A stretch of 7,537 nt of DNA from SLJK01 sp964567295. GTDB taxonomy: Bacteria; Bacillota; Dethiobacteria; DTU022; UBA8154. Within the stretch, counting starts at the first letter, position 1, and each line of letters starts with the position of its first letter. The translations under genes were made by a program, and so were the position numbers. Positions 5,449 through 7,537 of this stretch are shown in pieces. The notes beneath the pieces were generated by a model. That model did no database searches. It was not told the origin of the DNA and saw only the letters and a list, made by a program, of their open reading frames with translations. The stretch is from positions 1-7,537 of the forward strand of contig CAZMLU010000070.1 of assembly GCA_964567295.1 (NCBI GenBank), given 5' to 3'.

Positions 5449-6810
5449 TCATCCTTTACAATCTTCCAACTTTTTCATCTTCCTGAACAGGCTTGAAACA
5501 CTTATTCCGAGGTTTTTTGCAGCTTCAGTATTACTGCCATATTGATTTAAAGCCTCTTTAATAAGTTCCAGCTCAAATTTTTCTACATTGTCCTTTAGTG
5601 TCTTTGGGTTATCATTTACAGAAGCGGAGTATAGCTCCGGAAGGCACGATAAAGTAATTTTACGTTGAGGAATAGTAATTAGAAGCCTTTCTAATAAGCT
5701 TTCTAACTCTCTTACATTACCCGGCCAGTTATTCCAATACAGGCAATCAATAACTTCAGAGTCTATCTCTTTGTTAATCCCGAATTTTTCTCCAATTTTT
5801 CTATTATAATGTGATACCAGGGCAGGTATATCTTGCCTGCGATCTCTTAAGGGTGGGACATTTATCGGGACTACGTTTAAACGGTAAAACAGGTCCTGTC
5901 GGAACTTCTTCATCTCTACCATCTTTACTAAATCCTGATTTGTCGCTGCGATAATTCTTAAATCAACAGAAGTCGGCCTTACGCTTCCCACTTTAAAAAA
6001 TTCCTTGTCCTGGAGGACTCCTAACAATTTAGCTTGAACCCCCAAAGGAAGTTCAGCAATTTCGTCAAGAAATAATGTCCCCCCTTTTGCCAGTTCGATA
6101 TAGCCCGGTTTTCCGCTTTTAAGAGCACCAGTAAAAGAGCCCGCTTCATAGCCGAACAACTCAGATTCGACCAGATTCTCAGGAATAGCAGCACAATTAA
6201 TTTTTACAAATTTTCCATTTTTTTCTTGTGCGCTGTGATGGTGGATGAGACGTGCGATAAGCTCTTTGCCAACGCCTGTTTCACCCAATACAAGCACGGC
6301 AGAATTCACATGGCTTAACTGGTAAGCCATTTCTACTACAGAGGCCATTTTATTACTTTTATAAACAATTTCATATTTTGAATTATCAATATCCTCAATG
6401 TTACAAGAAAAAGAATCAAGCTTATCTCCGTAAACGCAACCATTATTCCCGGAACTTTTTGAAAGAGGAATAATGGACATACTTCGGAGATTACAGACAA
6501 CACGGTGAATATTTCCAACAGCATCCATAACTGGAGTCGCAGTGCTTAATAGTTTTTTTCCAGCAGAAGTTTTTACTTCGGTAGTCACTGTTTCTCTGTG
6601 TCGTATGGCCTTTAGAGAAGCGGGGTTGCTTATTAAACCATCCCCTAAAAGATCTCCAATACTTCTTCCAACATGCATTTTCATATCCAAGCCAGATACC
6701 TGTTCCAAAACAGGATTAGCATAAAGTATTCCCGCTTTATTGTCCAGGATTAAAAAAGCATCACTGGAATGTTTCCACAAAGTTATCAATTCGCTCCTGC
6801 GTCCAGTCAA
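5449..6810 (-). CDS. PAS-domain sigma-54-dependent transcriptional activator
   Basis: This is an enhancer-binding protein that uses ATP hydrolysis to open sigma-54 RNA polymerase promoters. Of 453 residues, about 8-110 form a PAS sensor, followed by a polar linker (about 111-145), the AAA+ domain and a Fis-type DNA-binding helix-turn-helix (about 424-447). The AAA+ part has Walker A GETGVGKE (176-183), the sigma-54 contact loop as GSFTGA (224-229, usual form GAFTGA), Walker B GGTLFLDEI (243-251), sensor ATN (289-291), arginine-finger region FRQDLFYRL (303-311) and WPGNVRELE (362-370). There is no receiver domain, so it probably responds to a small ligand rather than a kinase. The start is a TTG with GAGGG upstream; an in-frame TGA lies close before it, leaving no earlier start. 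Its likely target is the promoter at 5218-5234. Confidence 0.93.
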   Translation of the reverse strand: MTGRRSELITLWKHSSDAFLILDNKAGILYANPVLEQVSGLDMKMHVGRSIGDLLGDGLISNPASLKAIRHRETVTTEVKTSAGKKLLSTATPVMDAVGNIHRVVCNLRSMSIIPLSKSSGNNGCVYGDKLDSFSCNIEDIDNSKYEIVYKSNKMASVVEMAYQLSHVNSAVLVLGETGVGKELIARLIHHHSAQEKNGKFVKINCAAIPENLVESELFGYEAGSFTGALKSGKPGYIELAKGGTLFLDEIAELPLGVQAKLLGVLQDKEFFKVGSVRPTSVDLRIIAATNQDLVKMVEMKKFRQDLFYRLNVVPINVPPLRDRRQDIPALVSHYNRKIGEKFGINKEIDSEVIDCLYWNNWPGNVRELESLLERLLITIPQRKITLSCLPELYSASVNDNPKTLKDNVEKFELELIKEALNQYGSNTEAAKNLGISVSSLFRKMKKLEDCKG

Positions 6811-6896
6811 AATAGAACCCTCACATTCTCACAAATGATATCCTGTTTACTGTCTTATTCTCAAATCGTAAACATTTTTTACAAGATCTCACAATT

Positions 6897-6926
6897 AATA
6901 TACCAATTGATACAACGCTTTGTCAA
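6897..6926 (-). promoter_or_regulatory. Housekeeping (sigma-A type) promoter of the activator gene
   Basis: The minus strand has TTGACA (6926-6921), an 18-base spacer and TATATT (6902-6897). Transcription would start near 6890, about 80 bases before the TTG start. TGACAAAGCGT, also found in the downstream regulatory region, overlaps the -35 box, so a protein binding there would compete with RNA polymerase. An AT-rich inverted repeat, TATTATT-N10-AATAATA (6929-6952), lies just upstream. Confidence 0.65.
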
Positions 6927-6980
6927 TTTATTATTAGCGCTTAAAAATAATAGATATGTCTATGCCAAGGCATAAACAAA

Positions 6981-7017
6981 CGGTGCTTCCCATGCTTTAC
7001 AGGCACGAGTCGCACCG
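6981..7017 (-). terminator. Weak terminator-like hairpin after the upstream TRAP permease
   Basis: CGGTGC (6981-6986) and GCACCG (7012-7017) can pair around a 25-base loop, with an inner four-pair stem possible. On the minus strand TTTGTTT follows. It stands 45 bases after the stop codon of the upstream permease and before the activator promoter, where a terminator is expected. The short stem and interrupted T-run make it a weak candidate. A TATGCC-AA-GGCATA palindrome (6961-6974) follows. Confidence 0.4.
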
Positions 7018-7061
7018 CTTATTAACCAGCATTTTAGCCTACAATATACTATCAAGCCAGC

Positions 7062-7537
7062 TCAATGTATCAAGTTCGGCAGGAAAAGAACTATCTGTGG
7101 AAAGACCATGCACAATATTAATCCCGTAAGCTGTAGACCTACAAAGGGAAGAGAAGCTTTATATATATCCCATGTGGACACATCCTTCGGAGCCACCCCT
7201 TTCATGTAAAAAAGAGCGAAACCAAAAGGCGGTGTCAGCACATCCATCTGTAAATTTACGCATACCAAGATCGCGAACCATAAAGGATCAAAGCCCAACC
7301 CGACCGCAACAGGCACAAAGATAGGAACGGTGAGCATGATTATGCCTACCCATTCTATGATCATTCCTAAAAAAAGCACAATGGCCATCATTCCCACAAG
7401 AAGAACCCATGGTTCTACAGGGATAGCCAACATAGAGCTTCTAACAAACTCCACGCCTCCCAAACGGTTATAAACACTGACGAAACAAACAGCACCGAAA
7501 CCTATCCACATCACCATTGCTGAAAGCCGCAGCATAG
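7062..7537 (-). CDS. dctM: TRAP transporter large permease, DctM family (C-terminal part, enters from outside the window)
   Basis: This is the last 157 codons and a partial codon of a second TRAP large permease; its beginning lies beyond 7537. The reading frame is open to the window edge, and the ATG at 7535 is probably internal. Hydrophobic segments alternate through the fragment, and GFDPLWFAILVCVNLQ (about 81-96) followed by LTPPFGFALFYMKGVAP (100-116) is typical of the branch often annotated as mannitol/chloroaromatic-type TRAP permeases. It is not the missing half of the permease at 1-623, because the activator and four complete genes lie between. It probably ends a separate upstream transporter operon. 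Substrate unknown. Confidence 0.92.
   Translation of the reverse strand, partial: MLRLSAMVMWIGFGAVCFVSVYNRLGGVEFVRSSMLAIPVEPWVLLVGMMAIVLFLGMIIEWVGIIMLTVPIFVPVAVGLGFDPLWFAILVCVNLQMDVLTPPFGFALFYMKGVAPKDVSTWDIYKASLPFVGLQLTGLILCMVFPQIVLFLPNLIH

Noticed and set aside
6336..6524. Minus-strand frame of 62 residues within the activator gene
   Set aside because: It is an alternative frame inside the well-supported PAS-AAA+ gene, with no ribosome binding site or motif.
6960..6976. TTGGCA on the minus strand as another -24 box
   Set aside because: The position of the -12 GC is occupied by TC, so the element is incomplete.

Overview
The window looks like chromosome of a low-to-mid-GC monoderm bacterium, most probably an anaerobic Bacillota (Clostridia-type). 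The signs are a TRAP solute-binding protein made as a lipoprotein, strong purine-rich ribosome binding sites, GTG and TTG starts, and a PAS-AAA+ sigma-54 activator of the type common in carboxylate-degrading Clostridia. No host can be named from the sequence alone. Every supported gene lies on the minus strand, so transcription runs from high to low coordinates.

In transcription order the layout is as follows. (a) 7537-7062: the 3' part of a TRAP large permease that belongs to an upstream cluster, followed by a weak terminator-like hairpin (7017-6981). (b) 6926-6897: a housekeeping-type promoter, then a PAS / AAA+ / Fis-HTH sigma-54-dependent activator (6810-5449). (c) 5448-5139: a 310-base regulatory intergenic region. 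It holds a near-perfect -24/-12 sigma-54 promoter (5234-5218), two inverted repeats upstream of it that could be enhancer sites, and an A-tract between them. (d) A five-gene co-directional run: an HSL-family alpha/beta hydrolase (5138-4209), an AMP-forming acyl-CoA synthetase (4031-2448), and a TRAP transporter dctP-dctQ-dctM (2308 to beyond position 1).

The simplest reading is a regulated uptake-and-activation module. The lipoprotein DctP captures an organic acid or ester outside the cell and DctQM imports it with an ion gradient. The cytoplasmic hydrolase would cleave an ester, and the synthetase would convert the free acid to its CoA thioester. The activator next door, sensing a small molecule through its PAS domain, would switch on the sigma-54 promoter. 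The substrate is not readable from the sequence. An 11-base motif is shared by the activator's own -35 region and the intergenic region, which suggests possible autoregulation.

Notable small-scale features are a perfect 19-bp hairpin between dctP and dctQ whose arms mimic or complement the dctQ ribosome binding site, an A7G9 homopolymer serving as the hydrolase ribosome binding site, an extended Shine-Dalgarno sequence upstream of dctP with no start codon after it, and a 60-bp in-frame repeat encoding an acidic Pro/Glu tether in DctP. No RNA genes, insertion sequences, CRISPR arrays or phage genes were seen.
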